A program made the translations under genes and the position numbers. Shown here piece by piece: positions 41,712-51,330 of a stretch of 56,904 nucleotides of DNA. How positions within the stretch are numbered: position 1 is the stretch's first letter; every line of letters begins with the position of its first letter. Below the pieces are notes generated by a model. It did not search any database and had not been told where the DNA came from. It was given only the letters and a program-made list of their open reading frames with translations. The DNA is from Rheinheimera sediminis (GTDB lineage Bacteria; Pseudomonadota; Gammaproteobacteria; Enterobacterales; Alteromonadaceae), in the NCBI RefSeq assembly GCF_004005375.1, contig NZ_RZUF01000024.1:1-56904 (forward strand), read 5' to 3'.

Positions 41712-42503
41712 TTAGCTGGTCAGCAGATGTGTAAGAAACAACTGGAATAACTCGCTTAATGAACCGATTTGCAGTTTAGCGTAGATTTTTTTTCGATGGT
41801 TTTTGACAGTGCCAACAGCGATATTCAACTGCTGGGCTATATCCTCTGAATCAAAACCCTGCAGTAACAAACAGGCAATTCGCTACTCTTTGTCTGTCAG
41901 TAACTACTGGCCAAAACAGGAAAAAGCTTGGTTCAATTGATACTGTAACCCGGTTTTTTCGGAGGAAGCGCTGGATAGGACAAAGCTATCCTGCACCCAA
42001 TGCTGGCGAACTAAAGAGCTGAGCAAAGCTTGCAGTCGTGTCACTACTTCATAGCTGGTTTGATAACGGGCCTGGTTGGGTTCGCGATAACCAATAAACA
42101 AAACAATCCAATGCTTTGGTTCCAGCTTAAAACTCAGGCAGAGCTCATCATGCAGACCAGTCTTTTCGGTAAACAGCTTTTGGTAGTTTTTACGGGCTTT
42201 AGCTGAATCAAACAGATCCTGCAAACGCCATAGCCCATCGTCAGTCGCTTGTTGGGCATGCAGATAAAAAGGGTCTTGCAGGTCGGAGTCCATTAAATAG
42301 TGATGAAACAAAAACTCACGTTTCGTAACTATGCAGTCGTACAAATAAACCGGATGTTTATCAGCCCTGCAGCCCAACAACAGCAGTTGGTCACAATGCA
42401 ATTCTGTTTTAAGAAAAGCTGCCAGCCGTTGGCTAAGGTCTATGGTCCGGATGCTACTGATCAGACCGCCACTGTCTGCCATTCCAGATAAGTCCTCGCT
42501 CAA
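41712..42503 (-). pseudogene. LuxR-family regulator interrupted by two in-frame TAG codons
   Basis: A 199-residue open part (MSEDLSGMADSGG...FSCFGQ) ends at TAG (41906-41904). Seven codons later a second TAG occurs (41885-41883), then the frame continues unbroken to TAA (41714-41712). The continuation is a complete LuxR HTH: RIACLLLQGFDSEDIAQQLNIAVGTVKNHRKKIYAKLQIGS. Intact length would be 263 residues, with the TDKE-x-R segment restored. No frameshift is present. Two recent nonsense changes, sequencing error or amber readthrough are the possibilities. Confidence 0.85.
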
Positions 42504-42511
42504 AAGTAAAA

Positions 42512-42533
42512 AAGCCGGTGTTCAGACCGGCTT
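42512..42533 (-). terminator. terminator downstream of ybiT
   Basis: AAGCCGGT/ACCGGCTT with a 6-base loop; on the minus strand it runs into TTTTTTAC. It lies 27 bp past the ybiT stop. Confidence 0.8.
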
Positions 42534-42559
42534 CTTAGCTTACAACATTAGCGCTGTGG

Positions 42560-44173
42560 TTACGAACGAGCCGCCAGTTCAGCTTGCTGCACTAAATAAT
42601 CTTCGTAGGTGCCAGCGAAGTTACGTACACCGCTGTCTGTCATTTCAACGATACGGGTGGCCAATGAGGATACAAATTCACGGTCATGGCTGACAAAAAT
42701 CAGCGTGCCTTTGTACATCTCCAGCGCCATGTTCAACGACTCAATAGATTCCATATCCAAGTGGTTGGTAGGTTCGTCCATCACCAGAATATTAGGGCGT
42801 TGCAGCATCAGCTTACCAAATAACATCCGGCCTTTTTCACCACCAGATAACACCCGTGTTGGCTTGGCAATATCATCTTGCGAAAACAATAAACGGCCTA
42901 AAATACCACGGATCGCTTGCTCATCATCTGACGGCTGTTTCCACTGGCTCATCCAGCTAAACAGCGTCATATCTTTCTGAGCGCCTTCAAACTCGTATTC
43001 GTGGTCCTGAGCGTAATAACCAATATTGACGTTTTCAGACCATTTCACTATGCCTTTTTCAGCGGTTAAATCACCAACCAGACATTTTAAGAACGTGGTT
43101 TTACCAATACCGTTGGTACCCAGAATGGCTACCTTCTCACCGACTTCAATCGTCAGATCAAGGTTTTTCAGTACGTGCAGATCATCAAAGCTCTTGTTTA
43201 ACTCCGTCACTTCTAAAGCTAAACGGTACAGCTGCTTTTGCTGATCAAAACGGATAAATGGGTTCACGCGGCTTGAGGCTTTTACTTCAGCCAGCTGAAT
43301 TTTATCAATCTGTTTTGCACGTGACGTCGCCTGACGCGCTTTAGAGGCGTTGGCAGAGAAACGACTGACGAAAGTTTGCAGTTCAGCAATTTGAGCTTTT
43401 TTCTTGGCGTTATCCGACAATAAACGTTCACGCGCCTGAGTGGCGGCTGTCATGTATTCATCGTAGTTACCAGGGTAAACACGCAGCTCGCCGTAGTCTA
43501 AGTCAGCCATGTGAGTACAAACGCTGTTTAAGAAGTGACGGTCGTGCGAAATAATAACCATGGTGCTGTTACGTTCAGCCAGGACTTCTTCTAACCAACG
43601 AATAGTGTTGATATCCAAGTTGTTGGTCGGTTCGTCCAGCAGCATAATTTCCGGATCGGCAAATAATACCTGAGCCAACAACACCCGCAATTTCCAGCCC
43701 GGAGCTACAGACGACATCAGGCCAAAATGCTGTTCAACCGGGATACCTACGCCAATCAATAATTCGCCGGCACGGGATTCAGCGCTGTAGCCGTCCATTT
43801 CGCCAAAAGCGACTTCTAAATCAGCGACACGCATACCGTCTTCTTCGCTCATATTTGGATCAGCGTAGATACGGTCACGTTCTTCTTTCACTTTCCACAG
43901 CTCAGCGTGGCCCATAATCACTGTATCGATGACAGTGTATTGCTCAAAGGCAAACTGATCCTGATGCAACTTAGCCACACGGTGGTTAGGTTCAACAAAA
44001 ATGTTACCACCACTTGGGTCTAACTCTTTGCTGAGGATCTTCATAAAGGTTGATTTACCGCAACCGTTGGCGCCAATCAAACCATAGCGGTTACCGTCGC
44101 CGAATTTAACGGAGATATTTTCAAAAAGCGGCTTAGCGCCAAATTGCATCGTAATATTTGCGGTAGAAATCAC
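42560..44173 (-). CDS. ybiT: ABC-F family ATPase YbiT
   Basis: The protein (537 residues from GTG 44173, [17 protein letters not shown]) has two ATP-binding cassettes (GANGCGKST and GTNGIGKTT; signatures before [10 protein letters not shown] and [10 protein letters not shown]) joined by the PtIM linker, and closely parallels E. coli YbiT. Upstream ATG/TTG codons in frame (44200-44206) are alternatives. ABC-F proteins act on the ribosomal E site to relieve stalling; none of the length differences of resistance-type ABC-F proteins are evident. Confidence 0.95.
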   Translation of the reverse strand: MISTANITMQFGAKPLFENISVKFGDGNRYGLIGANGCGKSTFMKILSKELDPSGGNIFVEPNHRVAKLHQDQFAFEQYTVIDTVIMGHAELWKVKEERDRIYADPNMSEEDGMRVADLEVAFGEMDGYSAESRAGELLIGVGIPVEQHFGLMSSVAPGWKLRVLLAQVLFADPEIMLLDEPTNNLDINTIRWLEEVLAERNSTMVIISHDRHFLNSVCTHMADLDYGELRVYPGNYDEYMTAATQARERLLSDNAKKKAQIAELQTFVSRFSANASKARQATSRAKQIDKIQLAEVKASSRVNPFIRFDQQKQLYRLALEVTELNKSFDDLHVLKNLDLTIEVGEKVAILGTNGIGKTTFLKCLVGDLTAEKGIVKWSENVNIGYYAQDHEYEFEGAQKDMTLFSWMSQWKQPSDDEQAIRGILGRLLFSQDDIAKPTRVLSGGEKGRMLFGKLMLQRPNILVMDEPTNHLDMESIESLNMALEMYKGTLIFVSHDREFVSSLATRIVEMTDSGVRNFAGTYEDYLVQQAELAARS

Positions 44174-44320
44174 AGTGTTTTTGATCCAACAAAGAGTCAT
44201 ATACAAGCTGTGCTGTTGGCATTAAACCTTTCAGCACAGCCCCAAAAATAGCGCGCCACTATACGCTTTTTTAACGCTAAACTCAAAGTATCTCTGGTTT
44301 ATATGTCTGTTTTACTACAC

Positions 44321-45229
44321 TCAGCCAAAACGTCGGCCTAAAGCTATGCATCCGACCACTGTCAACGCCAATATCCAGTGGATCCATTGCAGCGGTTCAG
44401 CCAGCAACAGCGCTGACAACGTCAGAGCGCTAAAAGGTGATAACAGCTGCAATTGACTGACCTTAGCTATGCCGCCTATAGCTAACCCTTTGTACCAACA
44501 GAAAAAGCCGATAAACATGGTAAACACCGACAGATACCCAAGCGCTAGCCAGGATTGCAGCGACACAGCTGCATAATCAGGCTGATAAGCCCAGACCCAG
44601 GGCAGCAAGACTGGAATCGACATCACCAGCGCCCAGCAGATCACCTGCCAGCTGCCGAGTTCTTTGGATAAAATAGCCCCTTTGGCATAACTAAAACCGC
44701 ATAAAAAACTCGCTAACACCAGATAGCCGTCAGCGAGCTGAAAAGGGCCAGTGCTGTGTTGTAACGCATAAAGCGCCACACAAAAAGCCCCCAGCAGTGC
44801 GAATAGCCAAAAGCCAGGTCGTGGCCATTGTTTAGTTAAGTATGCGCCAAAAAAGGCGGTAAAAACTGGCATTACACTGGTGACCAGAATGCCGTGACTG
44901 GCGCCAACCTGCTGCAAAGCCAAGGCAGATAACACCGGGTAAGCAAAGACTGAACCCAAAGCCACTAACGCCAGCCCCTGCCATTGCTTTGCTGTAGGTA
45001 ATTTTTGTCTGGTCACCAGCAGTAATATCAGAGCCAGTAGTGCCGCTATTAAAGCCCTGCCCGCGCCAACAAAAACCGGCGGCATATCAAGCACCGCCAT
45101 TCGGGTTGCTGGTAATCCAGCTGAGAACATCAGCATACCTAAGCTGCCAAACCATAAGCCTTGCACCAGCGGCTTTTGCCAAAATGGCAAAGCGGTTGAG
45201 TTTTGCTCTGAAACAGAAACTGCAGACAT
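44321..45229 (-). CDS. EamA/DMT family transporter
   Basis: The ATG at 45229, with GGGGAGC upstream, gives 302 residues; an earlier start at 45268 is less supported. Ten membrane helices in two EamA repeats are visible (for example GLWFGSLGMLMFSAGLPATRMAV and GYLSVFTMFIGFFCWYKGLAIGGIAKVSQLQLLSP). DMT proteins export metabolites such as amino acids. It is divergent from a MocR regulator, a very common pairing, so it is probably controlled by it. Confidence 0.9.
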   Translation of the reverse strand: MSAVSVSEQNSTALPFWQKPLVQGLWFGSLGMLMFSAGLPATRMAVLDMPPVFVGAGRALIAALLALILLLVTRQKLPTAKQWQGLALVALGSVFAYPVLSALALQQVGASHGILVTSVMPVFTAFFGAYLTKQWPRPGFWLFALLGAFCVALYALQHSTGPFQLADGYLVLASFLCGFSYAKGAILSKELGSWQVICWALVMSIPVLLPWVWAYQPDYAAVSLQSWLALGYLSVFTMFIGFFCWYKGLAIGGIAKVSQLQLLSPFSALTLSALLLAEPLQWIHWILALTVVGCIALGRRFG

Positions 45230-45352
45230 AAAAGATGCTCCCCAAAAAGCGACTGGACAGTCAGCCAACTTCAGTTAGTATACAAAGCAATAAACCATGA
45301 CAATCAGGACAGTTAGCAGCAAAACTCACTAAACTGTACAGGTGAAAATTCC

Positions 45353-46831
45353 ATGACAATTGCAGTGACCCAGTGGCAGTTGGATAAAGCCAGTAAAGCA
45401 AGTTTTAGCAGTCAGCTGTATCTGCAGGCGCAGCAAGCCATCCAATCCGGCCGCTGGGTTGCAGGTGCGCGCTTGCCATCGATCCGGCTTTTAGCTGCGC
45501 ATTTAGAGATCAGTAAATTTACCGTGGCAGAGCTGTATGAAAAGCTCTCTGCCGCTGGTTTTGTTCGCTCTCAGCCTGGCAGCGGGGTTTATGTCAGTCG
45601 TTTAACTGAGCAGCAACAGCAGCTGGAATCCAGTGCCAGCCAAAGCAGCAGACAACAGGATGTCGCTCTGATGCGCCAAACACTGCTGAGAGAACCTCAC
45701 TGGATCAAAGCATCAGCGGGGTGGTTATCACCGGATTGGATGCCGGATCAGGAAATACGCCAGGCGATGCGGGATTTAGCGCGTCAACCACAGTCTTTAA
45801 CCGACTATGGCCCGGCTCAGGGCTATTTCCCTTTGCGCCAGTATTTCGCTCAGCGTTTAGCGCAGTTATCTATTGCCACAGAACCCGCTTATATTCTGCT
45901 GACCTACAGCGCCTCTCATGCACTGGATTTAGTCTTTCGTTTGCATCTGAAACCAGGCGATTGGGTGATGGTGGACGATCCAGGCTTTTATAACTTCTTT
46001 GCTTTGCTGAGATTGCATCAGGTGCAGCTCCTTGTGGTGCCCCGCACTAAAGAAGGGCCGGATTTAGCAGTGATGCAGCAACTGGCGCAGCAGTATCAGC
46101 CCAAAGCCTATTTAACCAATTCAGTGCTGTCGAACCCTGTGTCGTTAAGCATCCATCCAGCCCGCGCTTTTGCAGTGTTGCAGTTGTTGCAACAGCATCA
46201 GTGCTTGTTGATTGAAGACGATATCTACGCCGACTTTGAAACTCAGCCGGTATCGCGTTACGCTTCGATGGCTGGATTTCAATCAAACAATGGTTTTGAA
46301 ACCATTTACTTAGGCAGTATGTCGAAAACTTTGTCCGCCGATTTACGGGTAGGTTTTATTGCTGCAGCCCCAGCCACCATAGCGGCCCTGACTGACTTAA
46401 AACTCATTAGTGGTATATCCACCTCCAATACCATGGAGCGCCTGGTGTACGCGCTGTTAACAGGAGGCGGTTATCGCCGTCACCTTGAGCAATTAAAGCG
46501 TCGTTTGCAGCAAGCCCGCAACTTAGTGTTTTCAAAATTAAAACAGCTCGATTGCCAGTTATGGGCAGAGCCATCTTCTGGTTTTTTATGTTGGGTCAAG
46601 TTGCCTGAAGGTGTCAGTAGCAGTCTATTGTCTGAACGTTTGCAACAACGTCAGGTGGTATTAGCTCCGGGTTCACAGTTCAGCACCCTGCCCGATGCCG
46701 ATCAGTACACCAGACTTAATGTGGCGCAGTGTCTGGATCAAGAATTTTGGTTGATATTGGCAGATGAGTTGCGCCAGATCAGAGACAGTGTTTCTCTTTC
46801 ATCAGATACTAACCACAAAGAGCGGGGATAA
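45353..46831 (+). CDS. MocR-family (GntR-HTH/aminotransferase) regulator
   Basis: The 492-residue protein has an N-terminal winged helix of GntR type (QAIQSGRWVAGARLPSIRLLAAHLEISKFTVAELYEKLSAAGFVRSQPGSGVYVS), a linker, and a fold-type I aminotransferase-like domain with LIEDDIYADF and the PLP lysine in LGSMSKTLSADLRVGF. MocR proteins use PLP or an amino-acid adduct as ligand. The divergent EamA exporter is the probable target. Confidence 0.93.
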   Translation: MTIAVTQWQLDKASKASFSSQLYLQAQQAIQSGRWVAGARLPSIRLLAAHLEISKFTVAELYEKLSAAGFVRSQPGSGVYVSRLTEQQQQLESSASQSSRQQDVALMRQTLLREPHWIKASAGWLSPDWMPDQEIRQAMRDLARQPQSLTDYGPAQGYFPLRQYFAQRLAQLSIATEPAYILLTYSASHALDLVFRLHLKPGDWVMVDDPGFYNFFALLRLHQVQLLVVPRTKEGPDLAVMQQLAQQYQPKAYLTNSVLSNPVSLSIHPARAFAVLQLLQQHQCLLIEDDIYADFETQPVSRYASMAGFQSNNGFETIYLGSMSKTLSADLRVGFIAAAPATIAALTDLKLISGISTSNTMERLVYALLTGGGYRRHLEQLKRRLQQARNLVFSKLKQLDCQLWAEPSSGFLCWVKLPEGVSSSLLSERLQQRQVVLAPGSQFSTLPDADQYTRLNVAQCLDQEFWLILADELRQIRDSVSLSSDTNHKERG

Positions 46832-46945
46832 ACCAATCTCAGATTTGATTGGATTTCTGGACGGGCTGGGACAAACCACCGCCCCTACTTAAGTCGCACT
46901 GACAAAACCCTTGTATTCTGACAAGCTAAAGAAAAAGGATGTGGT

Positions 46946-48811
46946 ATGGCCAAAACATCAGATAAATCGCTGGCAAAATCGCTGGACTGGGGTGTATTGC
47001 TGCAATCCGGTAATCGTATTTTTATTGGCTCTCATGCAGCAGCCCCTGCGGCATTGCTGGCAGATTTAATGGCGCGCAGTAAAAACCTGCATGATATAGA
47101 GCTGGTACAACTGATGGTGCTGGCTGATAACTGCTGGGCTGAAGAGCGGTATAGCGACTTATTCAAAATCAATGCGTTATTTATTGCCGGTGACAAAGTG
47201 CGTAATGCGGTTGCACAAGGCCGTGCTGACTATACTCCTTGTTTTTTATCTGAAGTGCCGGCGCTGTTTAAAGAAGAAATTCTGCCCTTAGATGCTGCTT
47301 TGGTGATGGTGAGCCCGCCTGACGCCTTTGGTTACTGCTCCTTGGGTGTCTCTGTCGATGCCGTCTCGGCCGCAGTGCGGTCAGCGAAAAAAGTCATAGC
47401 GCAAATTAACCCTAAGATGCCTCGCACCAATGGCTATACCTTTATCCATCAAAGCCAAATTCATGCTTTTATCGAGCAGGAAGAAGAGCTGCCAGAATTA
47501 ACCCCTCCAGTACTGGATGAAGTGACAGAACGAATTGGTCAGTACGTGTCTATGTTAATTGAGGATGGCGCGACCTTGCAGCTGGGCATAGGCAAAATTC
47601 CTGAAGCCGTTTTACGTTATTTGGGCAACCATAAAGATTTAGGCGTGCACTCTGAGGTGATCTCAGACGGTGTGATGGAGCTCATCACCAAAGGCGTGAT
47701 TAACAACAGAAAAAAAACCTTTCACCCCGGCAAAACTGTGACCAGTTTTTGTATGGGCAGTAAAGCTTTATACGACTTTGTTGATGGCAATCCTCATGTT
47801 GAGTTTTACCCCAGCGAGTATGTGAATTCCCCTACTAATATTGCCCGTAACGACGCCATGATCGCCATTAACAGCGCCATCGAAGTTGACTTAACAGGCC
47901 AGGTGGTATCGGATTCTATAGGTCATAAGTTTTACAGCGGTATTGGTGGTCAGGTCGATTTCAGCCGCGGCGCGTCGATGAGTAAAGGTGGCAAACCCAT
48001 TATTGCCTTACCCTCAACGGCTAAAAACGGCACTGTATCGCGCATAGTGGCCACCATCACTGAAGGTGGTGGCGTAGTGACCTCCCGTGGTCATGTGCAT
48101 TATGTAGTGACAGAATTTGGTGTTGCATCCCTACGTGGCAAAAGTATCCGCGAACGGGCGCTGGAGCTGATACGGGTAGCGCATCCTAAGTTCCGTAAAC
48201 AGTTGCTGGATGAAGTTCGTACCCGCTACTGGGTGCCGCATTATCAAAAAGACTACCCAAAAGATGTGGTCGAATTGGGCAAAGTGGGTGTAAAAACCTT
48301 AACCATAGCGGGAGAACAGTTTGATTTGCGGGCGTTAAACCCTGCTGATGAGCGCCGCTTGCAGGAGTTTTTTTACTCACATACTAAAGAAACTTTGCTG
48401 CTACGTTACAACCACCATCCCAAACAAATGAGTAGGGAAAAATCCTGTACTTTGGTCAGTGTCGACCAATCCCGTGATTTAGCACTTTGTATTGTCAAAC
48501 AACAAGGTTCGATACTGGAAATTCAGGCGGTAGGGCGTTATTACCTGAACGAAACCGACAACAGTGCAGAAGTAGCTTTTGTTACCCGTGAGCGACAACA
48601 CGGTAAAGGCATGGCCAAAAGGCTGCTGGAAGAAATGATCAAAATTGCCCGTATGCGCGAACTCAACCGCATGATGGCTTATGTTCGCTCTGATAATAAG
48701 CCTATGCAAAAAGTGTTTGAAAAAGCCGGATTTAAACGCATCGCCAGTGGCGATCCGGATGAAGTCTATTTAGAGCTGCCACTCAAGGTAGCGGAACCAG
48801 AGAAGCAGTAA
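46946..48811 (+). CDS. acetyl-CoA hydrolase/CoA-transferase fused to a GNAT acetyltransferase
   Basis: Residues about 1-440 are an acetyl-CoA hydrolase/transferase of the 4-hydroxybutyrate CoA-transferase type (LQLGIGKIPEAVLRYLG, HSEVISDGVMELI, the FSRGASMSKGGKPIIALPSTAK region, and GVVTSRGHVHYVVTEFGVASLRGKSIRERALELI). Residues about 450-621 are a GNAT domain with the acetyl-CoA loop RERQHGKGMAKRLLEEM and RSDNKPMQKVFEKAGF. The fusion and the directly adjoining deacetylase gene suggest a role in acyl-CoA/protein acylation balance. AAGGATG precedes the ATG. Confidence 0.92.
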   Translation: MAKTSDKSLAKSLDWGVLLQSGNRIFIGSHAAAPAALLADLMARSKNLHDIELVQLMVLADNCWAEERYSDLFKINALFIAGDKVRNAVAQGRADYTPCFLSEVPALFKEEILPLDAALVMVSPPDAFGYCSLGVSVDAVSAAVRSAKKVIAQINPKMPRTNGYTFIHQSQIHAFIEQEEELPELTPPVLDEVTERIGQYVSMLIEDGATLQLGIGKIPEAVLRYLGNHKDLGVHSEVISDGVMELITKGVINNRKKTFHPGKTVTSFCMGSKALYDFVDGNPHVEFYPSEYVNSPTNIARNDAMIAINSAIEVDLTGQVVSDSIGHKFYSGIGGQVDFSRGASMSKGGKPIIALPSTAKNGTVSRIVATITEGGGVVTSRGHVHYVVTEFGVASLRGKSIRERALELIRVAHPKFRKQLLDEVRTRYWVPHYQKDYPKDVVELGKVGVKTLTIAGEQFDLRALNPADERRLQEFFYSHTKETLLLRYNHHPKQMSREKSCTLVSVDQSRDLALCIVKQQGSILEIQAVGRYYLNETDNSAEVAFVTRERQHGKGMAKRLLEEMIKIARMRELNRMMAYVRSDNKPMQKVFEKAGFKRIASGDPDEVYLELPLKVAEPEKQ

Positions 48812-49729
48812 ATGAGTTTAGTGATCTTCAGTCACGGTCGTTGTTTGTCCTACGACATAGGCCATGATCATCCGGAAGCTGCGTCGCGCATTCATGCGGT
48901 GCAGGACCAGCTATTAAGTTCGGGGCTGGAATATGTAGTGCAGCAACGTGATGCCAGCCCGGCCAGTCGTGATCAGCTGTGTTTAGCGCATTGTCCGTCC
49001 TATGTTGACCATGTCTTTGATGCAGTGCCGGATACTGGCCATATTTGGTTGGATGACGATACCCAGGCTAATGCTAAATCACTTAACGCAGCTTTGTATT
49101 CGGCAGGATCGGGCATCAACGCCGTGGATGTGGTGATGCAACACCAAGATACCCAAGCTTTTTGTTTAATACGCCCGCCAGGTCATCACGCTGAATACAA
49201 AGCGGCCAAAGGTTTTTGTATCTTTAATAACGTCGCCATAGCAGCAGCTTATGCTATGCAGCATTATGGCTTGCAGCGTGTGCTGATTGTGGATTTTGAT
49301 GTACACCACGGCAATGGCACCGAAGATATTTTCCAGCATGATCCAAGAGTGAAGTTTTTCTCGTCCTTTCAACATCCGTTTTATCCTTATACCGACCCCA
49401 TCAGTCATTCGCCTTCTATTGTTAAAATGCCTCTGGCGGCTGGCACCAGCGGAGCTTTGTATCAACAAAGGTTTACCGATGAATGGCTACCTTTAATGCA
49501 TGAATTTCAGCCAGAGCTGGTGTTAGTTTCCGCAGGTTTTGATGCGCATATCGAAGATGATATGGGCCAGATGAAACTAACAGAGCTGGATTATTTATGG
49601 CTTGGCCAACAACTGAAACAGCTGGCCGATCGCTACTCAGAAGGGCGCTTGGTGTCTATGCTCGAAGGCGGCTACGAACATAGCCCGCTGGCGCGCAGTG
49701 TGGTTGCTTACCTGAAGGGTCAGTTGTGA
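48812..49729 (+). CDS. histone deacetylase-family (arginase-fold) deacetylase
   Basis: The 305-residue class II HDAC-like protein has the active-site RPPGHHAE (His125-His126), the zinc ligands in VDFDVHHGNG (Asp163, His165) and SAGFDAHIED, and the closing EGGYEH. Bacterial relatives deacetylate acetyl-lysine or acetylpolyamines. Its ATG follows the stop of the acyltransferase fusion without a gap, so the two are expressed together. Confidence 0.94.
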   Translation: MSLVIFSHGRCLSYDIGHDHPEAASRIHAVQDQLLSSGLEYVVQQRDASPASRDQLCLAHCPSYVDHVFDAVPDTGHIWLDDDTQANAKSLNAALYSAGSGINAVDVVMQHQDTQAFCLIRPPGHHAEYKAAKGFCIFNNVAIAAAYAMQHYGLQRVLIVDFDVHHGNGTEDIFQHDPRVKFFSSFQHPFYPYTDPISHSPSIVKMPLAAGTSGALYQQRFTDEWLPLMHEFQPELVLVSAGFDAHIEDDMGQMKLTELDYLWLGQQLKQLADRYSEGRLVSMLEGGYEHSPLARSVVAYLKGQL

Positions 49730-49737
49730 CAACCTGC

Positions 49738-49758
49738 GGGCGGGTGCAAGACCCGCCC
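49738..49758. repeat. 8-bp GC-rich palindrome after the deacetylase gene
   Basis: GGGCGGGT/ACCCGCCC with a 5-base loop, with no T run behind it. A related CCGCCCCTAC motif stands at about 46880, so both may belong to a REP-like family; it could also serve as a transcript end. Confidence 0.4.
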
Positions 49759-49844
49759 CGACAGTAATCCTTATACAATCTTTATAACCCGCCTTAACCC
49801 AAAGCTATAAAATCCGGTTGTTGTTTCACGCCGGATAAAATTTT

Positions 49845-51329
49845 ATGGCCGCCTCTTTGGTGTTGGGTTCTGCAGTAAAAAGCTCCAGTCGTTATTTGAT
49901 GTACCGGGTGCTTGGGCATTTATTATTACTGTTGTCGGCCGTCAAACTGGTGGCTATGGCAGTTTCCATTCTTTACCACGAAAGCAGCTTTTGGATTTTT
50001 CTTGGCTCAGCGCTTTTTACCGCTTCTGTGGGGTATAGCCTGGTGTACAAAGGCCGTGAAGCAAAAGATATTAAACATCGTCAGTTGTTTTTACTCACTA
50101 CTTTAAGCTGGTTGTCTTTATGTGTGTTTTCGGCTATCCCATTGTGGTTGATAGTGCCGGACATCAGTATCTCCAATGCCGTATTTGAGACTGTATCAGC
50201 TGTCACCACCACTGGGTCTACCGTCTTGTCAGGCCTGGACACTATGCCAAAAGGTATTTTGTTCTGGCGCGCCGTACTGAACTGGATAGGTGGTATAGGT
50301 ATTATTGTGATGGCCATTGCCATTTTACCCGCACTAAAAATCGGCGGTATGCGGCTATTTAAAACTGAAAACTCCGATACCTCAGACAAAATTTTGCCCC
50401 GCAGTTCTACCCTATCCGCCGCTATCGGCTCTGTCTATCTGGTATTAACGCTATGCGCTATGGTGTCCTATTATCTGGCGGGTATGAATGGTTTTGATGC
50501 TGTGACTCATGCCATGACCACAGTGGCCACAGGTGGATTCGCCAACTACGATTCGTCTTTTGGTCAGTTTAAAGACATGCCACAAATTTACTGGCTCAGC
50601 AGCTTTTTTATGATGCTGGCCGCTATGCCCTTTGTCCTTTTTGTAAGCGCCGCCAAAGGAGATCGAACCGCGTTATGGCGCGACCCACAAGTACGGGCCT
50701 TTTTAGCCATAGTGGCGTTTTGCAGCCTATTGCTAACTGGATATCAGGTAGTGCATAACGACAGAGCGGTATTTGATGCCCTCACCCACAGCTTGTTTAA
50801 TGTGGTGTCGATCATTACCACCTGCGGTTATGCCTCAGAGGATTATACCTTGTGGGGCAATATGGCCATTATGCTGTTTTTCTACCTGACTTTTGCCGGG
50901 GCTTGTTCAGGATCTACGTCAGGTGGTTTAAAAATATTTCGTATACAGCTCGCCGCAATGTTGCTGGTGAAACAGTTAAAACTGTTGGTACATCCGAAAG
51001 CCGTCTGGAGCCAGAGTTACGGCGGAAAAAAAGTAGATGATCAACTACTGGGCAATGTGTTGGCCTTTTGTTTTATTTATTTTGCTACCATAGCCTTTAT
51101 TGCGATGGCCTTATCCTTCTGCGAACTGGATTTAGTTACGTCAATCACTGGTGCCGCAACAGCAGTTGCTAACGTAGGTCCAGGTCTTGGCAGTATTATT
51201 GGTCCTGCCGGTAATTTTGCGACTTTGCCAGATGCCGCAAAATGGTGGCTGAGTTTAGGTATGTTAATGGGGCGACTGGAAATTCTGACTTTACTGATTT
51301 TATTTAGCCCCTCTTACTGGCGCTATTGA
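49845..51329 (+). CDS. trkH: TrkH-family potassium uptake protein
   Basis: The 494-residue membrane protein has the four selectivity-filter loops of the Trk/Ktr/HKT family, seen as TVSAVTTTGST, MTTVATGGF, VSIITTCGYAS and TAVANVGPGLG, each with the central Gly. GACSGSTSGGLKIFR is the intramembrane loop. It imports K+ with a TrkA/KtrA partner, which is not in the window. It is followed after one base by a sensor kinase gene. Confidence 0.95.
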   Translation: MAASLVLGSAVKSSSRYLMYRVLGHLLLLLSAVKLVAMAVSILYHESSFWIFLGSALFTASVGYSLVYKGREAKDIKHRQLFLLTTLSWLSLCVFSAIPLWLIVPDISISNAVFETVSAVTTTGSTVLSGLDTMPKGILFWRAVLNWIGGIGIIVMAIAILPALKIGGMRLFKTENSDTSDKILPRSSTLSAAIGSVYLVLTLCAMVSYYLAGMNGFDAVTHAMTTVATGGFANYDSSFGQFKDMPQIYWLSSFFMMLAAMPFVLFVSAAKGDRTALWRDPQVRAFLAIVAFCSLLLTGYQVVHNDRAVFDALTHSLFNVVSIITTCGYASEDYTLWGNMAIMLFFYLTFAGACSGSTSGGLKIFRIQLAAMLLVKQLKLLVHPKAVWSQSYGGKKVDDQLLGNVLAFCFIYFATIAFIAMALSFCELDLVTSITGAATAVANVGPGLGSIIGPAGNFATLPDAAKWWLSLGMLMGRLEILTLLILFSPSYWRY

Positions 51330-51330
51330 T

